64,000 nt of DNA from an uncultured Collinsella sp. (GTDB lineage: Bacteria > Actinomycetota > Coriobacteriia > Coriobacteriales > Coriobacteriaceae), in assembly GCA_958412345.1 (NCBI GenBank), contig CATYSO010000007.1:49123-113122 (forward strand), given 5' to 3'. Shown piece after piece: positions 31,968 to 39,309 of this stretch (positions are counted from its first letter, which is position 1; every line of letters starts with the position of its first letter). The notes beneath the pieces were generated by a model that saw only the letters and a program-made list of their open reading frames with translations, had not been told where the DNA came from and made no database searches. Made by a program: the position numbers and the translations under genes.

Positions 31968-32102
31968 ATGAAGCGTACGTATCAGCCTAATAAGCGTAAG
32001 CGTGCCAAGACCCATGGCTTCCGTGCCCGTATGGCCACTAAGGGTGGTCGTGCCGTGCTCGCCCGTCGTCGCGCCAAGGGCCGCAAGCGTCTCACTGTCT
32101 AG
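31968..32102 (+). CDS. rpmH: 50S ribosomal protein L34
   Basis: 44 residues, MKRTYQPNKRKRAKTHGFRA and RRRAKGRKRLTV, strongly basic and canonical. AGGAGGAAC precedes the ATG. First of rpmH-rnpA-yidD-yidC-jag, the classic order beside dnaA. Confidence 0.97.
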   Translation: MKRTYQPNKRKRAKTHGFRARMATKGGRAVLARRRAKGRKRLTV

Positions 32103-32122
32103 CAGCGATACACACATCTCGC

Positions 32123-32461
32123 ATGAAGACTATTAAGTCTCGGCAAGATTTCGAGCATGTGTTCAGTCAGGGGCGTCGTTTCAATCACCCTCTGATTCGA
32201 ATGACCATATGTGAATCGGTTGGCGAAGGCGACTCCGGAAGGGTCGCCTTCGTTGGTGCTAAACGGCTCGGTTGTGCTGTCGTGCGCAACCGTTCTAAGC
32301 GTGTGATGCGCGAGGCCGCCCGCAGCTGTGGATTTCCCGTTGCGGGTTATGACATCATCTTGTTCGCAACTCCCAAGACGAGGGTTTCTTCGCCTCAGGA
32401 GATGGACAATGCATTGCGTTCGCTTATGAAACGCGCCGGCGTTGCCGGGGAGGAGCGATGA
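32123..32461 (+). CDS. rnpA: Ribonuclease P protein component
   Basis: Protein cofactor of RNase P for tRNA 5' maturation. 112 residues with the signature VVRNRSKRVMREAAR and N-terminal MKTIKSRQDFEHVFSQGRRF. Its stop TGA overlaps the yidD start by four bases (ATGA), indicating coupled translation. Confidence 0.95.
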   Translation: MKTIKSRQDFEHVFSQGRRFNHPLIRMTICESVGEGDSGRVAFVGAKRLGCAVVRNRSKRVMREAARSCGFPVAGYDIILFATPKTRVSSPQEMDNALRSLMKRAGVAGEER

Positions 32462-32682
32462 GCAATCACGTTTTGCGACGTGTTGCCATCGCTCCTATTC
32501 GCATATATCAACAGGTTATTTCGCCCTTATTGCCTGACGCCTGCATTTATTACCCAACGTGCTCGCAATACGCCGTCCAGGCGATTGAGAAGTACGGTGT
32601 TTTGAGAGGCTGCTGGCTTGCCGTGAGGCGCATCGCTCGCTGCAATCCCCTGCACGTCGGCGGTTATGACCCTGTGCCCTAG
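32458..32682 (+). CDS. yidD: Membrane protein insertion efficiency factor YidD
   Basis: 74 residues. The family pattern ISPLLPDACIYYPTCSQYAV with its conserved cysteines, followed by GCWLAVRRIARCNPLHVGGY, is complete. The N-terminal amphipathic helix would sit on the membrane beside YidC, whose gene follows 29 bases later. Confidence 0.95.
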   Translation: MSNHVLRRVAIAPIRIYQQVISPLLPDACIYYPTCSQYAVQAIEKYGVLRGCWLAVRRIARCNPLHVGGYDPVP

Positions 32683-32711
32683 CGGGCACTCGCTATCGGA
32701 GGAAAACTTAC

Positions 32712-33482
32712 ATGTGGGATTGGATCGTTAACATCCTTTTCGAGCTGCTCAAGCTCATCCAGACCTTTGCGGTCGACTGGGGCCTGTCCATCATCATCCT
32801 GGTGGTCATCATCCGTCTGCTGCTGACGCCGCTTATGCTCAAGTCGACTAAGTCGACGGCTCGTATGCAGGTGCTGCAGCCCAAGATGCTCGAGATCCAG
32901 GAGCGCTATGCCGACGATCCTCAGCGTCAGGCCGAGGAGATGCAGAAGTTCTACAGCGAGAACAAGTTCAATCCGCTGTCCGGCTGCCTGCCGCTCCTGA
33001 TTCAGATGCCTATCCTGTTTGCCCTGTTTACGCTGCTGCGTAACCTGCCGCAGTACTTTAACGAGGGCACGTTCTCGTTCTTCAACATCCTGCCCGACCT
33101 GACCACCACGCCGAGTGCCTCCTTTGCCGATGGCTTTATGGTCGCGCTGCCTGCGCTGGTCTGCCTGATCCTGTTCGCTGTCCTGACCCTGATTCCGCAG
33201 CTCTATATGTCGCGCAACCAGACCGGCCAGCAGGCTCAGAGCATGCGTATGATGGCCGTTGTCATGACGGTCATGATGCTTTGGATGGGCTGGAGCCTTC
33301 CCGTTGGTGTTCTGCTGTACTACGACGTCTCGTCTGCTTGGCAGGTTATCCAGCAGATTTTTGTGACGCAGAAGGTCATCGACAAGGCGAAGGCCGATGA
33401 GGAGGAGCGTCTTAAGAACGCGCCGCTGCAGGTTGAGGTCACTCGTCGCGAGAAGAAGCCGCGCCCGCACAAGAAGAAGTAG
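32712..33482 (+). CDS. yidC: Membrane protein insertase YidC/OxaI
   Basis: 256 residues, the short Gram-positive form without the large periplasmic domain. Hydrophobic helices include LSIIILVVIIRLLLTPLML with the conserved groove Arg. LKSTKSTARMQVLQPKMLEI and FNPLSGCLPLLIQMPILFAL are canonical. A basic tail (RREKKPRPHKKK) probably contacts the ribosome. No lipobox Cys is seen at the N-terminus, unusual for Gram-positive SpoIIIJ-type proteins. GGAGG precedes the ATG. Confidence 0.95.
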   Translation: MWDWIVNILFELLKLIQTFAVDWGLSIIILVVIIRLLLTPLMLKSTKSTARMQVLQPKMLEIQERYADDPQRQAEEMQKFYSENKFNPLSGCLPLLIQMPILFALFTLLRNLPQYFNEGTFSFFNILPDLTTTPSASFADGFMVALPALVCLILFAVLTLIPQLYMSRNQTGQQAQSMRMMAVVMTVMMLWMGWSLPVGVLLYYDVSSAWQVIQQIFVTQKVIDKAKADEEERLKNAPLQVEVTRREKKPRPHKKK

Positions 33483-33526
33483 TGGGATATCAATCTTATT
33501 TAGGTACCTAACTTTTGGAGTACGTT

Positions 33527-34096
33527 ATGTCTGAAGAGATCATCGAGGATATGCTTGAGGAGGTTGCCCCGCAGGTCGCGGGCGATTATCCCGAGATTGC
33601 ACAGCGCTACAAGGCCGGTGAAGAGCTGACCGATGAGGAGCTCGACACCATTGCCGATGTTGCGATTTCCATCCTGCGTTCCATCCTTTCGCACTTCGAT
33701 GCCGCCAACTCTCCTATCGATGAGTATGAGGGCGACGAGGGTGAGCTGATTCTGGATGTAACGGCTCCCGACCTTGCTGTTCTCATTGGCCGTCATGGTC
33801 GCACCCTTGATGCCCTTCAGGTTATGTTCTCATTGCTGGTGAGCCGCAAGCTCGGCTTTAGGTATCCGGTTGTAGTGGACGTCGAGGGATACAAGAGCCG
33901 CCGTCAGGACAAGGTTGCCTCCATGGCTCAGTCTGCTGCCGAGCGTGCCATCCGCACTCATAAGAGTGTTTCGCTTCCGCCCATGAATGCCTACGAGCGC
34001 CGACTGGTTCACATTGCACTTCGTGGCAATGACGCCGTCGATACTCATTCTGAGGGTTCTGATCCCGATCGCCATGTGGTGATTGTTGCTCGATAA
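33527..34096 (+). CDS. jag: KH/R3H RNA-binding protein Jag (KhpB/EloR)
   Basis: 189 residues. An acidic N-terminal region, a KH-type domain with IGRHGRTLDALQVMFSLLVS near residue 90-105, and an R3H domain (PMNAYERRLVHIALRG) follow in order. KhpB proteins bind RNA and influence cell elongation in Firmicutes. Start at ATG 33527 with GGAG upstream. Its position after yidC is standard. The N-terminal Jag_N domain looks reduced. Confidence 0.9.
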   Translation: MSEEIIEDMLEEVAPQVAGDYPEIAQRYKAGEELTDEELDTIADVAISILRSILSHFDAANSPIDEYEGDEGELILDVTAPDLAVLIGRHGRTLDALQVMFSLLVSRKLGFRYPVVVDVEGYKSRRQDKVASMAQSAAERAIRTHKSVSLPPMNAYERRLVHIALRGNDAVDTHSEGSDPDRHVVIVAR

Positions 34097-34115
34097 TCTA
34101 CTCGAGCTTATGCTA

Positions 34116-34146
34116 AGGGGACGTGGTTTCCACGTCCCCTTTTTTT
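34116..34146 (+). terminator. Terminator after jag
   Basis: AGGGGACGTGG (34116-34126) pairs with CCACGTCCCCT (34130-34140), loop TTT, followed by TTTTTT. It ends the rpmH operon. Confidence 0.9.
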
Positions 34147-34192
34147 GTCAAAAGTTCTCGATACACTGATTTTTGTCAGAAAGGAGCTTTCG

Positions 34193-34930
34193 TTGTTAGT
34201 ACTTACTGATCAGCAGGCTGACGAGATGTTGAGTCGTCTAACTTCCTATTGCAAAGAGTATTCCTTGAGCGTAACTGATACTGAGCTGAGGAAATGTATT
34301 CAGCATTTGGATTTGGTTTTGGAAAAAAATAAGACAACCAATCTTACCCGTATTCTTAACGTAGAAGATGCTGCAGTACTTCATATCCTCGACTCACTTG
34401 TTTTGCTTCCCTATATCAATAAGGCTCCTGAGGGAGCTTTTCTCGATATGGGAACAGGTGCGGGCTTCCCTGGTATTCCTTTAACCATAACCACGCATCG
34501 TAAAGCTACTTATATTGACTCTGTTGGCAAGAAGGTTGATGCTGTTAATTCTTTTGTTCATGCTCTTGGATTGAAGCATGCTCATGCGGTCCATGATCGT
34601 CTTGAAGAATATGCTCGAAGCCATAAGAAGCAGTTCTCTGTCGTAACCGCCCGCGCACTGGCTCCTCTACCGATTCTTGTTGAGTATGCAGCTCCGTTCC
34701 TCAAGGATGGAGGGCTATTTGTTATCACCAAGGGCAATCCTTCCGATGAGGAGCTTGCTTCCGGCATGTCAGCAGCTAAGATTTGCGGCTTCACTTTGTT
34801 TCTGAATGACGCAATCGATTTGCCTGAGGGCTTGGGCCACAGGGAGTTTATTGTTCTTAAGAAGAGTCATCCAGCATCCGTTTCATTGCCTCGTGCAAAT
34901 GGCATGGCTAAGAAGAATCCGCTTGCCTAG
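34193..34930 (+). CDS. rsmG: 16S rRNA (guanine-N7) methyltransferase RsmG
   Basis: RsmG methylates G527 of 16S rRNA with SAM. The SAM motif FLDMGTGAGFPGIPL lies near residue 98 and VVTARALAPLPILVEY near 158, both typical of GidB. I place the start at a TTG (34193), giving 245 residues, since AAGGAG lies six bases before it; the open frame extends upstream into the jag terminator. Codon use is AT-richer than in most of the window, as in parA and parB. Confidence 0.93.
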   Translation: MLVLTDQQADEMLSRLTSYCKEYSLSVTDTELRKCIQHLDLVLEKNKTTNLTRILNVEDAAVLHILDSLVLLPYINKAPEGAFLDMGTGAGFPGIPLTITTHRKATYIDSVGKKVDAVNSFVHALGLKHAHAVHDRLEEYARSHKKQFSVVTARALAPLPILVEYAAPFLKDGGLFVITKGNPSDEELASGMSAAKICGFTLFLNDAIDLPEGLGHREFIVLKKSHPASVSLPRANGMAKKNPLA

Positions 34931-34931
34931 A

Positions 34932-34947
34932 TGTTTCACGTGAAACA
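34932..34947. promoter_or_regulatory. parS site 1
   Basis: Perfect TGTTTCACGTGAAACA, the ParB nucleation sequence, two bases after the rsmG stop. Confidence 0.97.
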
Positions 34948-34970
34948 TAATGGATACTAACAACTTGCAG

Positions 34971-34986
34971 TGTTTCACGTGAAACA
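34971..34986. promoter_or_regulatory. parS site 2
   Basis: Perfect TGTTTCACGTGAAACA, 39 bases from site 1. Confidence 0.97.
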
Positions 34987-35009
34987 TGGCGGTTGATATC
35001 GAATCGGAA

Positions 35010-35025
35010 TGTTTCACGTGAAACA
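35010..35025. promoter_or_regulatory. parS site 3
   Basis: Perfect TGTTTCACGTGAAACA, again 39 bases from the previous site and about 40 bases before parA. Confidence 0.97.
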
Positions 35026-35064
35026 TCCTCCGTTTGACAGCTTTAATACACACCAGGAGGGACC

Positions 35065-35865
35065 GTGGGATTTCGCGACGTTAAGCGTTCTAAGAGCGCA
35101 AAAGACACGCGTATCATTGCAATCATCAATCAAAAAGGCGGCGTCGGTAAGTCAACGACAGCTGTAAACCTTGCGGCAGCACTGGGTGAGCAGGGTCGTA
35201 AGACACTGATTGTCGATTTTGATCCGCAGGGAAACAGCACCAGTGGATTTGGAATTGAAAAAGAAGACCTTGATCACTGCATCTATGATGCATTGTTGAA
35301 TGATGTGCCGGCAGAATCGCTTGTTCTTGATACAGGTTGCAAAAAGGTATTCGTAATTCCAGCTACGATTCAGCTTGCGGGTGCCGAAATTGAGCTCGTA
35401 AGCGCAATTGCTCGTGAAACCCGCCTCAAAGATTTGCTTGAGCCGATTCAGGACGAGTTCGATTTTATTTTCATTGACTGTCCTCCTTCGCTTGGCCTGC
35501 TTACTATCAACGCCTTGACCGCAGCAGACAGCGTTTTGATTCCGATCCAGTGCGAGTATTACGCACTCGAGGGCGTTACAAAGCTGCTTGAGTCAATGAA
35601 GATGGTCAAATCACGTCTGAACAAGGGCTTAGACACCTATGGCGTGCTTATGACCATGTATGACTCACGTACTTCTTTGTCGAATCAGGTTGTTGAGGAA
35701 GTTCAATCGTACTTTGGTGATAAGGCGTTTAAGACGCTGATTCCCCGTACCGTTAAAATCTCTGAAGCTCCGTCTTTTGGAGAACCGGTAATTACCTATG
35801 CACCTCAAAACAAGGGTGCAAAAGCGTATATGAACCTTGCAAAAGAGGTGATCAAGCGTGCCTAG
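35065..35865 (+). CDS. parA: Chromosome partitioning ATPase ParA/Soj
   Basis: Deviant Walker A ATPase that moves ParB-parS complexes. IAIINQKGGVGKSTTAVNLA lies near residue 18, Walker B FIFIDCPPSLGLLT and the C-terminal FGEPVITYAPQNKGA follow. 266 residues. Starts at a GTG with AGGAGG upstream. It overlaps parB by eight bases. Confidence 0.96.
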   Translation: MGFRDVKRSKSAKDTRIIAIINQKGGVGKSTTAVNLAAALGEQGRKTLIVDFDPQGNSTSGFGIEKEDLDHCIYDALLNDVPAESLVLDTGCKKVFVIPATIQLAGAEIELVSAIARETRLKDLLEPIQDEFDFIFIDCPPSLGLLTINALTAADSVLIPIQCEYYALEGVTKLLESMKMVKSRLNKGLDTYGVLMTMYDSRTSLSNQVVEEVQSYFGDKAFKTLIPRTVKISEAPSFGEPVITYAPQNKGAKAYMNLAKEVIKRA

Positions 35866-36763
35866 TGCAAAGAAACGTGGTGGATTGGGACGCGGACTCA
35901 ATGCTTTGGTCTCAGAGGCTGAGTATGAGACCGGTGGTTCTGCTGCATCTGCTTCAAATGCCGCATCTGAAACAAAACTACCTATTGAGGATATCGTTCC
36001 CAACCCTAATCAACCACGAATTCACTTTAATGAAACTGAACTTCGCGAGTTGAGCGAGTCAATCCAAGAACATGGCGTTTTGCAGCCGCTCTTGGTTCGC
36101 AAGCATGGAAACGGCTATGAGATCATCGCTGGTGAGCGTCGTTACCAGGCGTCAAAGCTTGCTGGTCTTGAGGAACTGCCTGTCATCATTAAAGATGTTA
36201 ATGATGAAGAGATGCTGGCTCTTGCTCTTATCGAAAACCTTCAACGTTCTGATCTGAATCCCGTCGAAGAGGCTAAGGGCTATCGCCAGCTCATCGATGC
36301 TAGCGGTATGACCCAAGAGGCATTGTCGAAGGCCGTAAGCAAGTCACGCTCTGCAATTACAAACTCGCTGCGCCTTCTCGATCTCCCCGAAGTAGTTCAG
36401 AAGATGATTTTTGAGGGTAAACTTACTGCTGGTCACGCACGTGCGATTCTTGCAGTTCCCTATGAGGATGCTCGAATTCGACTTGCAGAGAAGGTTGTTG
36501 CGGAGGGCCTTTCCGTAAGAGCGACAGAAAATCTTGCTCCATTGTTTTCTGCCGGAGAGACACCTAAGACGCCGCGGCCTGCAACGCCTCAATCTTTTAA
36601 AAAGGCTGCGCGTGTACTTCGTCAGGTATTTAATACCAACGTGCGTGTGAAGAGCTCGCGAGGAAAGAATAAGATTGAGATTGAGTTTAAAGACGAGGAA
36701 GAGCTCTCTCGTATTCTTGGTGAAATGATTCAGTTTGATCAAGGAGGCCAAGATGAGGAATAA
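35858..36763 (+). CDS. parB: Chromosome partitioning protein ParB/Spo0J
   Basis: ParB is a CTP-dependent clamp loaded at parS. RGGLGRGLNALVSE starts the protein, the CTPase motif GERRYQASKLAGLEELPVII lies near residue 92, ENLQRSDLNPVEEAKGYRQL follows, and the HTH (GMTQEALSKAVSKSRSAITN) reads parS. 301 residues, GTG start inside the parA end. The C-terminal dimerisation region is present. Confidence 0.96.
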   Translation: MPSAKKRGGLGRGLNALVSEAEYETGGSAASASNAASETKLPIEDIVPNPNQPRIHFNETELRELSESIQEHGVLQPLLVRKHGNGYEIIAGERRYQASKLAGLEELPVIIKDVNDEEMLALALIENLQRSDLNPVEEAKGYRQLIDASGMTQEALSKAVSKSRSAITNSLRLLDLPEVVQKMIFEGKLTAGHARAILAVPYEDARIRLAEKVVAEGLSVRATENLAPLFSAGETPKTPRPATPQSFKKAARVLRQVFNTNVRVKSSRGKNKIEIEFKDEEELSRILGEMIQFDQGGQDEE

Positions 36764-37007
36764 GATTTTTACTGCGATTGCATTGGCGACGACTGTCGCG
36801 GCTGGTGCCTTTGCTGGCTATAAGATCGCGACAGACGATGAACTTCGAGGTCGTTTGCTTCGTGGCGCGCAAGATATCGTTGATACATCCAAGAAGAAAA
36901 TGGATGTTATAACAGAAGATGTTGCCATGCGTACTGCTCAGGTAACGAAGAATCCCAAGATCAATCAAGGTTGGGTTAGCAACCAATGGGAAAATGTAGA
37001 TTATTAG
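36753..37007 (+). CDS. Small membrane-anchored protein, YtxH-like
   Basis: 84 residues. MRNKIFTAIALATTVAAGAF is one hydrophobic anchor, followed by GYKIATDDELRGRLLRGAQD and a helical polar tail. The pattern is similar to small YtxH-type proteins, but the match is weak. AAGGAGG lies before the ATG at 36753, inside the end of parB, so it is coupled to parAB. Function unknown. Confidence 0.75.
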   Translation: MRNKIFTAIALATTVAAGAFAGYKIATDDELRGRLLRGAQDIVDTSKKKMDVITEDVAMRTAQVTKNPKINQGWVSNQWENVDY

Positions 37008-37035
37008 GTACCTAACAATTATTCAGCATATTTTT

Positions 37036-37077
37036 AGAGGTCATTGTCTGATTCACGAGACAAGGACCTCTTATTTT
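37036..37077 (+). terminator. Terminator after parAB operon
   Basis: AGAGGTC (37036-37042) pairs with GACCTCT (37065-37071), inner TTGTCT/AGACAA, followed by TATTTT. Confidence 0.8.
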
Positions 37078-37131
37078 GGCCGCAAAAATTGGAGAGGTGG
37101 CAACTGATCCAAAATTGAGGTCGATAAATGA

Positions 37132-37168
37132 AACGGCCCCGGTTGCATATCCTGCAACCGGGGCCGTT
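37132..37168. terminator. Terminator after rlmN
   Basis: AACGGCCCCGGTTGCA (37132-37147) is the exact complement of 37153-37168, a 16-bp stem; on the minus strand TCATTTAT follows. Confidence 0.75.
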
Positions 37169-37171
37169 CGA

Positions 37172-37187
37172 TGTTTCACATGAAATG
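37172..37187. promoter_or_regulatory. Degenerate parS-like site near rlmN
   Basis: TGTTTCACATGAAATG matches parS at 13 of 16 positions, in the rlmN 3' region. ParB binding is unproven. Confidence 0.35.
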
Positions 37188-37205
37188 TATTGGGGTGCGA
37201 CTCCC

Positions 37206-38258
37206 CTATGCGTTCTTCTGAACTTTGAAGCGCTGCTTCAGTTGTCCACAAGCGGCGTCAATATCGTTACCACGGGAGTTACGAATCGTGGTCTCGATGC
37301 CACGGGACTCAAGACGACGCTGAAGATCCTCAACCTTATGAATCGGTGACGGCTTGAGCGGGCTGCCCTCGATGTCGTTAAGTTGAATCAGGTTAACGTG
37401 GCACAGCGTTCCCTCGCAGAAGTCGCAGAGTGCCTGCATCTCGGGATTTGTATCGTTGACGCCTTCGATCATGGCATACTCATAGGTCGGGCGGCGGCCA
37501 GTCTTCTCGGTGTAGAGCTGAAGTGCTTCGTGAAGGCGAAGCAGCGTGTACTTCTTAACACCGGGCATGAGCTTATTGCGCGTCGACTGGATGGCGGAAT
37601 GCAGGGAAACGGCAAGCGTGAACTGCTCGGGGATATCGGCAAATTTGCGAATACCGGGAATAACGCCGCTGGTAGAGACGGTGAGGTGACGAGCGCCGAT
37701 ACCGATGCCATCGGGGTCGTTGAGGATACGCAGTGCCTTGAGAACCTCGTCGTAGTTGGCAAACGGCTCGCCCTGGCCCATGAAGACAACGCTTGTGGCA
37801 CGCTCGCCAAAGTCGTTGGATACATGAAGCACCTGGTCGACGATCTCTTGAGCGGTTAGAGAGCGCTTGAGGCCGTTGAGACCGGTAGCGCAAAAGGCGC
37901 AGCCCATGCCGCAGCCTGCCTGGGTGGAAACGCAGACGGAAAGCTTGTTACGACGGGGCATGCCGACAGTCTCGACGGAAATGCCATCGTGGTACTCGAG
38001 CAGATACTTGCGCGAGCCATCTTTGGAAACCTGCTTGGTGAGTTCAGTCGGCGTATCAAAGGCAAAAGCCTCTTTAAGCTGCTCACGGAAAGCCTTGGGA
38101 AGGTTGGTCATATCGTCAAACGAACAAACGTTCTTCTCAAAGACCCATTCGATGAGCTGCTTCGCGCGGAAGGCGGGCTGGCCAAGTTCGGCCACGAGCT
38201 CGCGAATATCGTTTTGGCTCAAGTCGCGAATGTCCTGAGATTTAGTCCTGGGATTCAT
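37206..38258 (-). CDS. rlmN: 23S rRNA/tRNA adenine-C2 methyltransferase RlmN
   Basis: Radical-SAM enzyme that methylates A2503 of 23S rRNA and some tRNAs. The cluster Cys motif CGMGCAFC (C116, C120, C123), the GQGEPFANYDEVLKALRIL segment, and the final IDAACGQL cysteine that takes the methyl group are all there. 350 residues, normal length. It runs against the neighbouring plus-strand genes. Confidence 0.96.
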   Translation of the reverse strand: MNPRTKSQDIRDLSQNDIRELVAELGQPAFRAKQLIEWVFEKNVCSFDDMTNLPKAFREQLKEAFAFDTPTELTKQVSKDGSRKYLLEYHDGISVETVGMPRRNKLSVCVSTQAGCGMGCAFCATGLNGLKRSLTAQEIVDQVLHVSNDFGERATSVVFMGQGEPFANYDEVLKALRILNDPDGIGIGARHLTVSTSGVIPGIRKFADIPEQFTLAVSLHSAIQSTRNKLMPGVKKYTLLRLHEALQLYTEKTGRRPTYEYAMIEGVNDTNPEMQALCDFCEGTLCHVNLIQLNDIEGSPLKPSPIHKVEDLQRRLESRGIETTIRNSRGNDIDAACGQLKQRFKVQKNA

Positions 38259-38343
38259 GGAAGCCTTTCGATTTTGGGGAAACGTAGAGGGTATCGCTAC
38301 AATATGGTATCAGCTGCAGAAATTATAGAGGAGGAGTCTGCCC

Positions 38344-39309
38344 ATGCCGGGTAAAAGCCTAGAGAACATGCACGTAGCGGTCTTGGCGGGCGGTCATTCC
38401 GCCGAGCGCGAGATCTCGCTCGATTCGGGAAAGAACGTTGTGGTGGCACTGAAGGAAGCCGGCTACACCTCGGTGGAGCTGCTTGACACGGCCGCTGATG
38501 ACTTTATGGTAACCATGGCGACCGGCGGATTCGATGTGGCATTTATCGCCATGCACGGCGCCGGCGGTGAGGATGGCGCCATGCAGGGTGCCATGGAGAC
38601 CCTGGGTATCCCCTACACGGCCTCGGGCGTACTTGCCAGCGCCTGCGGTGCCGACAAGGAGGTCTCTAAGCTCCTATACGCCAAGGCGGGCATTCCCATT
38701 GCCCCCGGCCTTGCGCTCGAGGTGGGCGATGAAGTCGATATTGATCATATCGTCGAGGTTTGTGGCGAGCGTTGCTTTGTGAAGCCGGCCGTCAACGGTT
38801 CCAGCTATGGCATTTCCCTGGTCCATGAGCCCTCCGAGCTGCCCGCGGCAATCGCCAAGGCGTTTGAGTACGGCGACAAAGTGCTGGTCGAGAAGTGCAT
38901 CGAGGGTACCGAGATCACCGTCGGCGTATACGGCGAAGATGACGTGCGCGCCCTGCCGATTGTCGAGATTCGTAAGCCCGAGGACTGCGAGTTCTACGAT
39001 CTGGACGTGAAGTATGTCGACCCTACGGACATCCATCGCATTCCGGCACAGATTTCACCCGAGAATTACGCTCGCGCTCAGGAGCTTGCCTGCGCCGCTC
39101 ACAAGGCCCTCGGTTGCCTGGGTATCTCGCGCAGCGACTTTATTGTGAGCGAGGACGGCCCCGTTATCCTCGAGACCAATACCATTCCCGGAATGACCGA
39201 TACGTCGCTGTATCCGGATGAGATCCGCCACACCGACGACATGACGTTCCCGCAGGTCTGTGACAGCCTGATCCGTATGGGCCTTCGTCGAGCGGGCATT
39301 GCATGCTAA
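38344..39309 (+). CDS. ddl: D-alanine-D-alanine ligase family protein
   Basis: Joins two D-Ala for peptidoglycan precursor synthesis. VAVLAGGHSAEREISLDSGK, the ATP-grasp FVKPAVNGSSYGISLV and the C-terminal LETNTIPGMTDTSLYPDEIR motif match the Ddl family. 321 residues. The start (MPGKSLENMH) has GAGGAGTC upstream; a second ATG eight codons on is possible. Overlaps the next gene by seven bases. Confidence 0.93.
   Translation: MPGKSLENMHVAVLAGGHSAEREISLDSGKNVVVALKEAGYTSVELLDTAADDFMVTMATGGFDVAFIAMHGAGGEDGAMQGAMETLGIPYTASGVLASACGADKEVSKLLYAKAGIPIAPGLALEVGDEVDIDHIVEVCGERCFVKPAVNGSSYGISLVHEPSELPAAIAKAFEYGDKVLVEKCIEGTEITVGVYGEDDVRALPIVEIRKPEDCEFYDLDVKYVDPTDIHRIPAQISPENYARAQELACAAHKALGCLGISRSDFIVSEDGPVILETNTIPGMTDTSLYPDEIRHTDDMTFPQVCDSLIRMGLRRAGIAC

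Noticed and set aside
32712..32780. Missing start or frameshift in yidC because no lipobox is present
   Set aside because: The ribosome site and start are clear and the reading frame is intact; lack of a lipobox is a family variation.
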